Shown here: positions 6,916-15,025 of the stretch, piece by piece
How the letters are laid out: each line of letters starts with the position of its first letter
Position numbering within the stretch: the first letter of the stretch is position 1
NCBI RefSeq assembly: GCF_001591565.1
Contig: NZ_BCVD01000028.1
Span: 1-35,333, forward strand
Source of the DNA: Priestia flexa NBRC 15715
GTDB taxonomy: Bacteria > Bacillota > Bacilli > Bacillales > Bacillaceae_H
DNA length: 35,333 nucleotides
Direction: 5' to 3'
Program-made: the position numbers and the translations under genes
The notes under the pieces: generated by a model
The model's input: the letters and a program-made list of their open reading frames with translations, nothing else
Database searches by the model: none
What the model was told of the DNA's origin: nothing

Positions 6916-7494
6916 ATTCGAAAGTTTAAGCGACTCTTAGTTCTAATCATTCTTATAGGTGCTATTGTGGGAGGTATTGAATTTCTTCGATATCCAATTC
7001 ACAGCAACGCTAAGGATGTTGAAGAGCATATAAGAAAATGGAAAGGGATGGGGGACATTAACGGTTCCAAAAAGCTTGACATTCGAGAAATCCAAAAAAT
7101 TAGCAGTTCGGACACATATGTTGCGTTATTCACTATTCCTGGTAGTGGAGAAGGAATGGCGATTTTAAAAGAAGGATGGAGCAAAAGGTTACGGATTGAA
7201 GTAATGACAAAGATGAACAATCTTGTTGAGTATGATGATATACATACTAATAAAGGGACGTATGCGCTGTTTTTAGGAAAGAACCCAAGTAAACAAATAC
7301 ATCGAGTGAAGGCCTCACTTGTAAATGACAATTATACGTTTGATATTAAAGTTCCCAAAGGAGAATATTTTATTTCATATCAACCTGTGCCAAAATATGT
7401 TGAAAAGCCATTTCCAGCGGATCTTATTTTATTGAATAATTCAGGAGATGACATCACTGTTAAGGAATATATGGATCAAGAGCTGCGTGAATAA
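6916..7494 (+). CDS. Membrane-anchored hypothetical protein, non-ATG start
   Basis: An extracytoplasmic protein of about 192 residues with one N-terminal anchor; no family recognised. From the GTG at 6967 the frame has lost its anchor. Reading the same frame upstream gives IRKFKRLLVLIILIGAIVGG, a classical positively charged start plus membrane helix, preceded by a stop at 6907. No ATG, GTG or TTG exists between that stop and 6967. The likely start is therefore ATT at 6916, or ATA at 6910, after AAAGGAG at 6898-6904. A sequencing or frameshift error at the 5' end is the alternative. The body is hydrophilic, with ITVKEYMDQELRE at the C-terminus. Confidence 0.55.
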   Translation: MRKFKRLLVLIILIGAIVGGIEFLRYPIHSNAKDVEEHIRKWKGMGDINGSKKLDIREIQKISSSDTYVALFTIPGSGEGMAILKEGWSKRLRIEVMTKMNNLVEYDDIHTNKGTYALFLGKNPSKQIHRVKASLVNDNYTFDIKVPKGEYFISYQPVPKYVEKPFPADLILLNNSGDDITVKEYMDQELRE

Positions 7495-7510
7495 CACGCA
7501 GCTTCTTTTA
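7480..7510 (+). terminator. Terminator overlapping the stop of the preceding gene
   Basis: AGCTGCGTG (7481-7489) pairs with CACGCAGCT (7495-7503) with a five-base loop holding the TAA stop, then TCTTTTA. Confidence 0.65.
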
Positions 7511-8063
7511 GTATGTAGACAACATACATGTCACATGTCAATTTTTGAACTTTTTGTGAAGTATATAACAAAAGCATTTAATGTGTAATATACTGTAAAT
7601 GGGCGGTAATCGAACCTACCAAACTTGAATATTGATTGACACAATTCTGTATAGATTTTGTCACAAAATATTCAATAATAGATGAAACCCCTTTTGTATC
7701 AAGGGTGATTGCGGTTACATTACATGAATTACCTTTAAAAAGGTAAGTTTCGGTAAGAAAATGCAACATTCATCCTTTTATTTACATTTATTCCTTGTCG
7801 AATATATGCTAAAATATCGCAAGGATTGAAGTGTTCTTTGACCTCATGTTTTTACACTATCTTAGAATATTTTCAAAATAAGAAAATCGACAAAAAGTGA
7901 CGAAAAAATTGTCACTTTGTATTACAATAGTAATGGTTGATGTATAACATGAGTTTAAAGAGATTTTGTATTAAAGCTTTCTATAGTTAACTAGATAGAA
8001 AGTTTTAAAGATGATCTAATTTAGAGGCTTCGCATCATGAGTTGTTAGAAAGGAGAGTTTTTA
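7511..8063 (+). promoter_or_regulatory. Long leader/control region of qoxABCD
   Basis: These 553 bases have no convincing gene. They hold a perfect 8-bp inverted repeat, AAAGTGAC (7894-7901) and GTCACTTT (7911-7918), a possible operator with nine bases between arms. A second hairpin, CTTTCTAT (from 7978) with ATAGAAAG (to 8003), would sit in the 5' leader. TTGACC near 7839 and TTGTCA at 7909 are -35-like, but no -10 is spaced well enough to name one promoter. In B. subtilis the qox operon answers to growth phase and carbon state; which regulator acts here cannot be told. Confidence 0.4.
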
Positions 8064-9044
8064 GTGAAACCAAAAAAAGGATTTTGGAAGCTAGCAGGTT
8101 TATTTTCTGCACTTTCAGTATTTTTCTTGAGCGGCTGTTCAGAATTAGCCGTTTTGAATCCTCAAGGTCCTGTCGCTAAAGAACAAGCTGACCTTATTGT
8201 TTGGTCGCTTTGGATGATGGCGATTGTGGTCGTAGTAGTATTTGCAATCTTTGCTTACGTACTTATTAAATTTCGTGAAAGACCTGACAACATGGACTAT
8301 GAGCCACCAGAACAAGAGGGTAACTTAAAGATGGAGATTATCTGGACTGCGTTCCCGATTATTATCTTAATTCTTTTAGCAATCCCAACTGTAAAATCAA
8401 TTTATGCTCTTGAAGAACCACCGAAAAATGAGCAAACAAAAATTGAAGAACCGTTAACAATTCATGTTACTTCAGCAAACTGGAAATGGATTTTCAGTTA
8501 TCCGGAAGAAAACATTGAAACAGTTAACTATGTAAACATTCCAGAAGATCGTCCAGTTCGCTTTGAATTGACGTCTCAAGGTTCAATGAACTCGTTCTGG
8601 GTACCGGAGCTTGGTGGACAAAAGTATTCAATGAACAACATGGCGATGGATTTATATCTTCAAGCTGATAACCCAGGTTCTTATATCGGACGAAGTGCTA
8701 ACTTCTCAGGTGAGCACTTTACAGATATGGAATTTGAAGTGTTAGCCCAAACTCACGAAGACTATGAAGAGTGGGTTGACGAAGTGAAGGCAACAGCTAA
8801 GCCATTAACTGAAGAGAAGTATGATGAAATTATTGAACCAGGTGTAGTAGGTCGCATGACGTTCAACGGTACGCACTTAGAGTGGGTTAACCACGCAAAA
8901 GACGCATACATCCCTGGTAAAGTAGACGAGCGCGGCATGAACATGGGAGATGGCAATCACAACCATGGCAGCGACGATAGCAAAAAAGAAAGCGACGAAA
9001 GCCATGACGAGCATGAAGGTCATGATGAACATGAAGGTCATTAA
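8064..9044 (+). CDS. qoxA: Quinol oxidase aa3-600 subunit II (QoxA)
   Basis: A 326-residue lipoprotein subunit of the cytochrome aa3 menaquinol oxidase. The signal peptide ends in the lipobox LSGC with acylated Cys25; two membrane helices lie at about 43-68 and 91-110, then the extracellular cupredoxin domain. In cytochrome c oxidases this domain carries a Cys-x3-Cys copper-A site; here it reads SANFSGEH (201-208), with serines at both cysteine positions, and no CxxCH cytochrome c domain follows. So it is a quinol oxidase, not CtaC. It starts with GTG, with AAAGGAGAG ahead. The C-terminal 29 residues (298-326) form an unusual tail rich in His, Asp and Glu with the direct repeat HDEHEG. Confidence 0.93.
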   Translation: MKPKKGFWKLAGLFSALSVFFLSGCSELAVLNPQGPVAKEQADLIVWSLWMMAIVVVVVFAIFAYVLIKFRERPDNMDYEPPEQEGNLKMEIIWTAFPIIILILLAIPTVKSIYALEEPPKNEQTKIEEPLTIHVTSANWKWIFSYPEENIETVNYVNIPEDRPVRFELTSQGSMNSFWVPELGGQKYSMNNMAMDLYLQADNPGSYIGRSANFSGEHFTDMEFEVLAQTHEDYEEWVDEVKATAKPLTEEKYDEIIEPGVVGRMTFNGTHLEWVNHAKDAYIPGKVDERGMNMGDGNHNHGSDDSKKESDESHDEHEGHDEHEGH

Positions 9045-9082
9045 TACGGGCCTAAATAAACGTACGATTGGGGGAAGACATA

Positions 9083-11026
9083 ATGAAGCTAGATGAATTC
9101 TTTGTCACTGGCGATCCCGTCATTTATGCAGCTGACGCAGCGATTGTCTTGACAACCATCGGTATCATTTTTGTCTTAACATATTTCAAAAAATGGAAAT
9201 GGTTATGGACAGAATGGTTAACAACAGTAGACCATAAAAAACTTGGTGTAATGTATATTCTTGCAGCCGTCTTAATGCTTTTCCGTGGCGGTGTAGATGG
9301 ACTTATGATGCGTATGCAGTTAGCGTTCCCGGATATGAATATCCTGAACCCGCATCACTATAACGGCGTATTTACAGCTCATGGTGTTATCATGATTCTA
9401 TTCATGGCAATGCCATTCTTGATTGGTTTAATGAACGTTGTCGTTCCGCTTCAAATTGGAGCGCGTGACGTAGCATATCCGTTCTTGAACGCAGTAAGTT
9501 TCTGGACATTCTTTATGGGAGCTATGTTATTTAACATCTCTTTCGTTATTGGAGGAGCTCCTGATGCTGGTTGGACATCATATTTCCCTCTGGCCGGAAA
9601 AGAATTTAGTGAAAGTATAGCGAACAACTACTATGCAATTGCTATTCAGATTGCCGGTGTTGGTACCCTAATGACAGGTATTAACTTCTTAGTTACGATT
9701 TTAAAAATGCGTGCACCAGGCATGACGTTAATGAAAATGCCAATGTTTACTTGGTCAATTTTAGTTACGTCAGTTATTATCATCTTTGCGTTCCCTGTAT
9801 TAACAGTAGCGCTTGCGTTAATGACGCTTGACCGCGTATTCGACACAGCATTCTTTACGGTTGCCAACGGTGGTCTCCCGATGATGTGGGCAAACCTATT
9901 CTGGATTTGGGGACATCCTGAAGTATATATCGTAATTTTACCGGCGTTCGGTATTTTCTCTGAAATCATTAGTACACATTCTCGCAAAAACCTATTTGGT
10001 TATAAAGCGATGATTATCTCAATGGTTGGTATCGCGTTCTTAAGTTACATTGTATGGGTTCACCACTTCTTTACAATGGGTAACGCGCCTGCAGTTAACT
10101 CGTTCTTCTCGATTACAACGATGTTAATCGCTGTTCCAACCGGAGTTAAAATATTTAACTGGCTCTTTACCATGTATAAAGGCCGTATTAAATTTACAAC
10201 ATCAATGCTATGGTCACTTGCGTTTATCCCAAACTTCGTTATTGGTGGGGTAACTGGGGTAATGCTTGCAATGGCTTCAGCTGACTATCAGTACCATAAC
10301 AGTTACTTCCTAGTAGCTCACTTCCACTATGTATTAATCTCAGGAACAGTATTTGCATGTTTCGCTGGATTATACTACTGGTATCCAAAGATTTTCGGTC
10401 ACACGCTGAACGAAAAGCTAGGAAAAATCTCTTTCTGGATCTTCGTTGTTGGATTTAACGTATGTTTCTTCCCACAATATTTCCTAGGTCTAGATGGTAT
10501 GACTCGTCGTATGCAAACTTATTCAGAAACATTAGGTTGGGGAACATTAAACTTAATTTCAACAATCGGTGCTTTCTTAATGGGTGCAGGTTTCATCGTA
10601 TTGGTTGTAAATTTACTTTGGAGCGCTTGGAAAAACAAACGCGACACTGCAAACGACCCATGGGATGGACGTACGCTTGAATGGTGGACTAAATCACCAG
10701 TTCAACACTATAACTTTGCGGTAGTTCCACATGTGAAAGAAATGGATGAGTTCTGGCACATGAAAAAACGTGGAGAAACAAAAATTAAAGAAGAAGACAT
10801 TAAACCAATTCATTTACCAAGCAACTCAGGTATCCCATTCATCTCAGGTGTATTCTGGTTCATCGGTGGATTTGGACTTGTCTTTGAATGGATGCCAATG
10901 GCGATCTTCGGATTAATCGGAATTTTAGCTTGTCTAGTTGCACGATCATTTGACTATGATGAAGGCTTCTATGTTCCGGTAGATGAGATTAAACAAACAG
11001 AAGGTATTACAGGGGGTGACAAATAA
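9083..11026 (+). CDS. qoxB: Quinol oxidase aa3-600 subunit I (QoxB)
   Basis: The 647-residue catalytic subunit of the heme-copper oxidase reduces O2 to water and pumps protons. It has about 14-15 membrane helices. Metal ligands visible are His100 (FTAHGVIM) for the low-spin heme, the CuB/cross-linked Tyr motif [12 protein letters not shown], the HH pair of VHHFFTMG, and the HFHYVLISG histidines for high-spin heme and low-spin heme. The start is the ATG at 9083 behind GGGGGAA; a TTG at 9068 falls upstream of that site and is rejected. Its stop overlaps the qoxC start (TAATG). Confidence 0.96.
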   Translation: MKLDEFFVTGDPVIYAADAAIVLTTIGIIFVLTYFKKWKWLWTEWLTTVDHKKLGVMYILAAVLMLFRGGVDGLMMRMQLAFPDMNILNPHHYNGVFTAHGVIMILFMAMPFLIGLMNVVVPLQIGARDVAYPFLNAVSFWTFFMGAMLFNISFVIGGAPDAGWTSYFPLAGKEFSESIANNYYAIAIQIAGVGTLMTGINFLVTILKMRAPGMTLMKMPMFTWSILVTSVIIIFAFPVLTVALALMTLDRVFDTAFFTVANGGLPMMWANLFWIWGHPEVYIVILPAFGIFSEIISTHSRKNLFGYKAMIISMVGIAFLSYIVWVHHFFTMGNAPAVNSFFSITTMLIAVPTGVKIFNWLFTMYKGRIKFTTSMLWSLAFIPNFVIGGVTGVMLAMASADYQYHNSYFLVAHFHYVLISGTVFACFAGLYYWYPKIFGHTLNEKLGKISFWIFVVGFNVCFFPQYFLGLDGMTRRMQTYSETLGWGTLNLISTIGAFLMGAGFIVLVVNLLWSAWKNKRDTANDPWDGRTLEWWTKSPVQHYNFAVVPHVKEMDEFWHMKKRGETKIKEEDIKPIHLPSNSGIPFISGVFWFIGGFGLVFEWMPMAIFGLIGILACLVARSFDYDEGFYVPVDEIKQTEGITGGDK

Positions 11027-11634
11027 TGGGTGGACATTTAGATAAGTCATTACCACTCGAGTATCAAGATCACCAGGGCCGAATGAATATTCTCGGCTTC
11101 TGGATTTTCTTGGGTGCGGAAATTGCACTGTTCTCTACGCTGTTTGTCACGTATTTAACGTATCATACTCGTACAGCTGGAGGCCCTGGACCACAAGATT
11201 TATATATTGTTGAAACGTTTATGATTCAAACAGTTTTACTATTAGTAAGTAGTTTCACAATGGGAATCGTTGTATGGCACATGCGTAATAATAACTTAAA
11301 AGGGTTAATTACTTGGCTAGTTATTACGCTTTTACTAGGTGCAGGATTCTTGTACTATGAAATTGAAGAGTTCATTCTTTATGCAGCTCACGAAGGTGCA
11401 ACAATGCAAACTAGTGCATTCTTGTCTTCATTCTTTGCGCTGTTGGGAACACATGGACTTCACGTAACGATGGGTATTGGTTGGGCAATTTTACTTATTA
11501 TCCAGTTAGTAAAGCGCGGCTTAACGCCTGTTACAGCAAGAAAAGTATTTATTATCGGTTTATACTGGCATTTCCTTGACGTAGTATGGATTTTCATCTT
11601 TACGTATGTATACTTGAACGGATTGGTGGGATAA
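11026..11634 (+). CDS. qoxC: Quinol oxidase subunit III (QoxC)
   Basis: A 202-residue subunit with five membrane helices, matching the short type of heme-copper oxidase subunit III. Typical segments are NILGFWIFLGAEIALFSTLF near the start and GLYWHFLDVVWIFIFTYVYL at the end. It stabilises subunit I and binds lipid. The ATG shares bases with the qoxB stop, so translation is coupled. Confidence 0.95.
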   Translation: MGGHLDKSLPLEYQDHQGRMNILGFWIFLGAEIALFSTLFVTYLTYHTRTAGGPGPQDLYIVETFMIQTVLLLVSSFTMGIVVWHMRNNNLKGLITWLVITLLLGAGFLYYEIEEFILYAAHEGATMQTSAFLSSFFALLGTHGLHVTMGIGWAILLIIQLVKRGLTPVTARKVFIIGLYWHFLDVVWIFIFTYVYLNGLVG

Positions 11635-11637
11635 GAC

Positions 11638-11946
11638 ATGGAAAACAAACAAGGCCAAAAAGCAGGATTTCCGCTTAGTCATGTAATGGGGCTTATCCTT
11701 TCTTTAGCACTAACGTTTGCAGCGCTTGGATTAGTTATGTTAGCTGACTTATCAAGAGGCGTAACGATGACACTAATCTCAATTCTTGCGTTCTTACAAG
11801 CAGCTATGCAGCTTGTGATGTTCATGCACATGACTGAAAGTGAAAACGGCAAGGTACAAGTTGCAAATATGCTTTATAGCTTCTTTATTGCACTATGTAT
11901 CGTTGTTGGTACGCTTTGGATCTTAGCAGATCACTTTAACCATTAA
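11638..11946 (+). CDS. qoxD: Quinol oxidase subunit IV (QoxD)
   Basis: A 102-residue, three-helix protein of the small oxidase subunit IV family, with LMLADLSRGVT in the first loop and QLVMFMHM in the second helix, as in QoxD/CyoD. It aids assembly of the CuB site in related enzymes. It begins three bases after qoxC and ends the operon. The C-terminus is slightly shorter than the B. subtilis protein I recall (about 124 residues). Confidence 0.93.
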   Translation: MENKQGQKAGFPLSHVMGLILSLALTFAALGLVMLADLSRGVTMTLISILAFLQAAMQLVMFMHMTESENGKVQVANMLYSFFIALCIVVGTLWILADHFNH

Positions 11947-11947
11947 T

Positions 11948-11986
11948 ACAAAAAGCCACTTACTTCTGCGTAAGTGGCTTTTTTAC
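11948..11986. terminator. Bidirectional terminator after qoxD
   Basis: AAAAGCCACTTAC pairs perfectly with GTAAGTGGCTTTT around TTCTGC, with A- and T-runs outside. It separates qoxD from the convergent gene ending at 11986. Confidence 0.9.
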
Positions 11987-12309
11987 TATTCATTAGTAGC
12001 CTTATATCGAAGTGTTTGATAGTGACCTGTGGCCACTCGGTCGACCACTTCACCCTCCTCATTTGTATATACCTCGTATTCCTCATAAACTTCAACATCA
12101 AAACCATTGATTCTTTCAGTTGTTATAAGAACATTTTTAAGGCTCATTTCAACGTCTTCATCGTTACTTGAAGCTTCTACTTCACCGCTGTCTAAAGAAA
12201 GAGGTGAGACGGCTTCAAAGTATTCTTGAGACTCGTTGTCCATGTAGCTAATCACAACCATGATTCCAATAAAAAAGATTCCTAAAAACAATATACGAGC
12301 TGATGTCAT
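11986..12309 (-). CDS. Small membrane-anchored hypothetical protein
   Basis: A 107-residue protein with one N-terminal helix (residues 4-22) and a strongly acidic outside portion rich in Glu, Asp and Val. The tail GHYQTLRYKATNE may form a small beta domain. I do not recognise it. The ATG lies one base beyond the uppP stop, so it is the second gene of the uppP transcript; a G-run (GGGGGTC) is the only ribosome-binding hint. Confidence 0.65.
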   Translation of the reverse strand: MTSARILFLGIFFIGIMVVISYMDNESQEYFEAVSPLSLDSGEVEASSNDEDVEMSLKNVLITTERINGFDVEVYEEYEVYTNEEGEVVDRVATGHYQTLRYKATNE

Positions 12310-12310
12310 C

Positions 12311-13090
12311 TTAAAAGACCCCCGTAAATTGACATACTAAAACAACTAAGCCAAGAATCCATACGTAAACAGCAAATGTTTTTAGAGAATGATGCTTTAA
12401 ATAGTGAATCATCCATTTTACGGCCATATAGCCAAAAAGCGCAGCCGAACATGTTGCTACAAATAAAGAGAAAAACGAGATGTATTCCACACCACCACCG
12501 ACAACATCTTTAAGCTGTAAAAGAACGGCTCCACATATGGCTGGCGTTGACAGTAAAAAAGAAAAGTAAGCAGCTGTTTCTCGGTCTAGCTTACGCATTA
12601 AAGCAGCTGCCATTGTTAGACCAGAACGTGAAACGGCAGGAAAGATGGCGGCTGCTTGAAAGGTACCGATAAACAGTGCGTCCTTGTAGGAAATATCGTG
12701 CATCTTTTTTGCTCCTTTTTTTACTGAGTCAGCAAACCATAAGAAAAGACCTGTTACAAGAAATTCCCATCCAATTGTAGAACCTGTAATTGAGATTTCC
12801 TCAAAATAATCTTTAAATAATAAGCCAACCACAACAGCTGGAATCGTACCAATGATTAGCAAGAAGGTAAGCTTGCTAAACGGGTGACGAATCATGTGCC
12901 ACAGCTCGTCTTTATAAAAGACAAAAATAGCAAGCAAGGTTCCAATATGTAGCATCGTATCTAGGTACAAACCTGCGCTATCTAATCCAAATAAGTGTCG
13001 ACCTAAATACAAGTGCCCTGTGCTACTAATGGGTAAAAACTCTGTTAACCCTTGAATGATTCCTAAAATTAATGCTTCAATCCATGACAT
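12311..13090 (-). CDS. uppP: Undecaprenyl-diphosphate phosphatase UppP (BacA)
   Basis: A 259-residue integral membrane enzyme that converts undecaprenyl diphosphate to the monophosphate, recycling the lipid carrier for peptidoglycan and teichoic acid and giving bacitracin tolerance. Motif 1 is GIIQGLTEFLPISSTGHL (Gln13, Glu17, Ser22-Ser23, His26). Motif 2 is FPAVSRSG (140-147, with the catalytic Arg145), in which the usual PG is PA. Hydrophobic helices fill the rest. The ATG at 13090 has GAGGTGA five bases ahead. The longer reading to 13153 adds a poor leader and is rejected. Confidence 0.93.
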   Translation of the reverse strand: MSWIEALILGIIQGLTEFLPISSTGHLYLGRHLFGLDSAGLYLDTMLHIGTLLAIFVFYKDELWHMIRHPFSKLTFLLIIGTIPAVVVGLLFKDYFEEISITGSTIGWEFLVTGLFLWFADSVKKGAKKMHDISYKDALFIGTFQAAAIFPAVSRSGLTMAAALMRKLDRETAAYFSFLLSTPAICGAVLLQLKDVVGGGVEYISFFSLFVATCSAALFGYMAVKWMIHYLKHHSLKTFAVYVWILGLVVLVCQFTGVF

Positions 13091-13438
13091 ATTTTCACCT
13101 CTTAAAGCGTGTCCTTGTATTATTGTATCGACCAAAAGGCATGAACATGACAAAAATTAATGAGAATGGTTAGATAAAGCAAAAAAATTAGAGTCCACTA
13201 TTAGTGTTTCTAACTGCATGCAACAACTAATGGCTATATTGAAATAGAGATTAAAGCATAGTTAGTAATTGATCAAACTAAAAGGTGAATCTTTGCTTAG
13301 AAGGTTGAAATCAACATGGATAAACTTAAGTGATTACACAAACGATAAGTTTGAAACCAACATAACGTTTGTGCAAGAAAAATGGATATTTAGCTTGCGG
13401 TATACAAATTTGTATTCATCAAACGGAGGTGGGAACTC
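13091..13438. other. Intergenic region, uppP to secreted-protein gene
   Basis: No coding frame with a start site is seen in these 348 bases. An 8-bp inverted repeat, CACAAACG (13337-13344) and CGTTTGTG (13366-13373), lies about 70-100 bases before the start of the next gene and may be a regulatory site. Promoters for the divergent genes must lie here, but I cannot place them with confidence. Confidence 0.3.
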
Positions 13439-13852
13439 ATGATAAAAAAAGTGTGCATAGCACTTATTTTATGCTTCATTGGAATTCATTCACATGTAGC
13501 AATGGGAGAACAACCTAAAGTGGAAGTGTTTCAACTTGATACAGGTAAGGTCATTCGGGTAGCTGATAAAACTGAAGTTGTTCAAAAAGAGGTTGAAAAA
13601 AGCATCGCTTCCATTACTGGGATTTATAAAAAAGTAAATCCTTTACCTAAAACCGGTTATTTGGTAAAGGTACCATTAGACCCCGCTGTACAAGTGCAGC
13701 AAAAAGGGTTAGATGTGTTAGCTAGTGAAGCTGTTGTTGTATTAAGCCCAAATGAGCAACCTGTACTCATGCTATACGATAATGAAAACAAAATTTATTT
13801 TTTTGAATTTACCTATGACATCTCTACGTTACGAAAAGAATTAGAATTGTAA
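13439..13852 (+). CDS. Secreted hypothetical protein
   Basis: A 137-residue protein with a clear signal peptide: MIKKVCIALILCFIGIHSH, with cleavage probably near AMGEQ at 21-25. The mature part alternates short strands and Lys/Val-rich segments (VEVFQLDTGKVIRV, AVVVLSPNEQPVLMLYDNENK) and contains no cysteines, so no metal or redox role is suggested. No family is recognised. GGAGGTGG gives a strong ribosome site before the ATG. It is monocistronic with a terminator directly after the stop. Confidence 0.7.
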   Translation: MIKKVCIALILCFIGIHSHVAMGEQPKVEVFQLDTGKVIRVADKTEVVQKEVEKSIASITGIYKKVNPLPKTGYLVKVPLDPAVQVQQKGLDVLASEAVVVLSPNEQPVLMLYDNENKIYFFEFTYDISTLRKELEL

Positions 13853-14131
13853 AAGAAAGCTCCGCATAGAGATGTCGGAGCTTTCTTCATTAGTAACATA
13901 CACATCATATATATAGATATCTTCAGGTTTTTTCTTTAGTTTAAAGCCTCCTTTTACACCTGAGACGCAAGTGATGAGATCCGCATGAACTAGCTTTATT
14001 AACAGTTTTTGGAAATAAAAAAGAGAAGCGCCTAGCTGCTTACTCATTGCATCTGCTGGCAATACAGCTTTGGAAGGTAAAAAGTGAAGAAGTACCATGG
14101 CCTATACAGATTGTTCAACGCCTGTTTTCAT
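13841..14131 (-). pseudogene. Rrf2-family regulator, nonsense mutation and lost C-terminus
   Basis: From the ATG at 14131 the frame reads MKTGVEQSV, then TAG (14102-14104), then continues in the same frame as AMVLLHFLPSKAVLPADAMS and a winged-helix core with LVHADLITCVSGVKGGFKL. The GVKGGF wing and YFQKLLIKLV recognition helix are typical of Rrf2 repressors. The stop replaces what was probably a Tyr or other codon. After DVYV the family's C-terminal half (dimer helix and any Cys residues) is absent and the frame runs through a terminator. A short product from the internal ATG at 14098 would lack helix 1. A palindrome in front (14156-14180) looks like its own operator. Confidence 0.72.
13852..13888 (+). 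terminator. Terminator of the secreted-protein gene
   Basis: AAGAAAGCTCCG pairs with CGGAGCTTTCTT around an 11-base loop. It also forms the last codons of the decayed Rrf2 frame on the other strand, meaning that frame has lost its original 3' end. Confidence 0.7.
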
Positions 14132-14155
14132 ATGCAAAGTATATCAAACCTTTCT

Positions 14156-14180
14156 AAAGTGGATAATAATTATCCACTTT
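14156..14180. promoter_or_regulatory. Perfect 12-bp palindromic operator
   Basis: AAAGTGGATAAT (14156-14167), one central A, then ATTATCCACTTT (14169-14180). It lies 25 bases upstream of the decayed Rrf2 start, near a -10-like TATACT, and 113 bases before the divergent acetyltransferase. The core GGATAATAATTATCC also matches the Fur 7-1-7 box TGATAATNATTATCA at all but the two outermost positions, so Fur is an alternative binder. Confidence 0.6.
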
Positions 14181-14292
14181 AATCGTTTTATTTGAGAATA
14201 CCAAATAAATTTTTCGGATTATTTGACAGTTAATTCAAACAACTATAATATATTTAGAAAAATCAAATATTTTACGATGGGGTGGGAATGCG

Positions 14293-14853
14293 ATGATTGA
14301 ATTAAGACCGTTCACAAAAAAAGATATAAAAGAACTCATTGAATGGATTCCCTCAGAAGCCTTTATGATTCAGTGGAGTGGCTCCACGTTTGCATATCCA
14401 CTTACGCCTCGCCAGCTCAAAGAGTATATCCGCTATGCCAATTATGAAGGAGCTCATACGTATGCTTTCTCCGTTTTTCATCAACAAACCGGCCAGCTAG
14501 TTGGTCATATTTCTCTTGCTCATATTGATTATCACCATAAGACGGGCAGAATTGGTCGAGTATTGCTCAAAGAAGAGGAAAGAGGAAAAGGATACTGTAG
14601 TGATATGTTTGACCATGTTTTATCATTCGGTTTTGATGTGTTAGGACTTCATCGTATTTCCCTGGGCGTATTTGACTTCAATAAAGCTGCTATTAAGTCA
14701 TACGAGCGTATTGGGTTTTTACGTGAAGGGATGATGCGAGATGTAAAGCACGTGAACGGACAGTATTGGAGCTTAATTGAAATGAGCATGATTGATTATG
14801 AGTGGAAACAAAGAGAAGAAAGTTCTGCGGAAGCAATAAAACATATTCAGTAA
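14293..14853 (+). CDS. GNAT acetyltransferase, RimJ/RimL type
   Basis: A 186-residue protein with a complete GNAT fold: MIELRPFTKKDIKELIEW at the start, LVGHISLAHID (strand 4), the acetyl-CoA loop RIGRVLLKEEERGKGYCSDM (RGKGY being the phosphate-binding turn), and the LHRISLGVFDFNKAAIKSYERIGF block. The final part (REGMMRDVKHVNGQYWSLIEM) is as in YokL/RimL-like enzymes. The substrate is unknown. GGGGTGGG precedes the ATG, and a strong terminator follows. The palindrome at 14156-14180 could control it if that site is still bound. Confidence 0.82.
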   Translation: MIELRPFTKKDIKELIEWIPSEAFMIQWSGSTFAYPLTPRQLKEYIRYANYEGAHTYAFSVFHQQTGQLVGHISLAHIDYHHKTGRIGRVLLKEEERGKGYCSDMFDHVLSFGFDVLGLHRISLGVFDFNKAAIKSYERIGFLREGMMRDVKHVNGQYWSLIEMSMIDYEWKQREESSAEAIKHIQ

Positions 14854-14857
14854 AATG

Positions 14858-14889
14858 AAACCGGATTGAAAAACTCAATCCGGTTTTTT
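14858..14889 (+). terminator. Terminator of the acetyltransferase
   Basis: AAACCGGATTGA pairs with TCAATCCGGTTT, loop AAAAC, followed by T residues. Confidence 0.9.
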
Positions 14890-15025
14890 GCGTCAAACCC
14901 TTTTGTCATTTTATTTTCGCGCTTCTAATTATACTTAGCAGGTATAAATCTTTGAAAAAAAAGGCATATAGGAAGTAAATAAGCTAATAAAAGCAGCGGA
15001 GGGACAGAAGGGAGAGACATAAGTT

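Noticed and set aside
7578-7769. 63-residue minus-strand frame before qoxA
   Set aside because: No ribosome site, no recognisable domain; probably chance in an A/T-rich leader.
8064-11946. Cytochrome c oxidase (ctaCDEF) operon
   Set aside because: Subunit II lacks the copper-A cysteines (SANFSGEH) and any CxxCH domain, so it is the quinol oxidase qoxABCD.
13337-13373. CACAAACG/CGTTTGTG dyad as a named operator
   Set aside because: Arms are only 8 bp with 21 bases between, and no regulator or promoter alignment supports a specific call.
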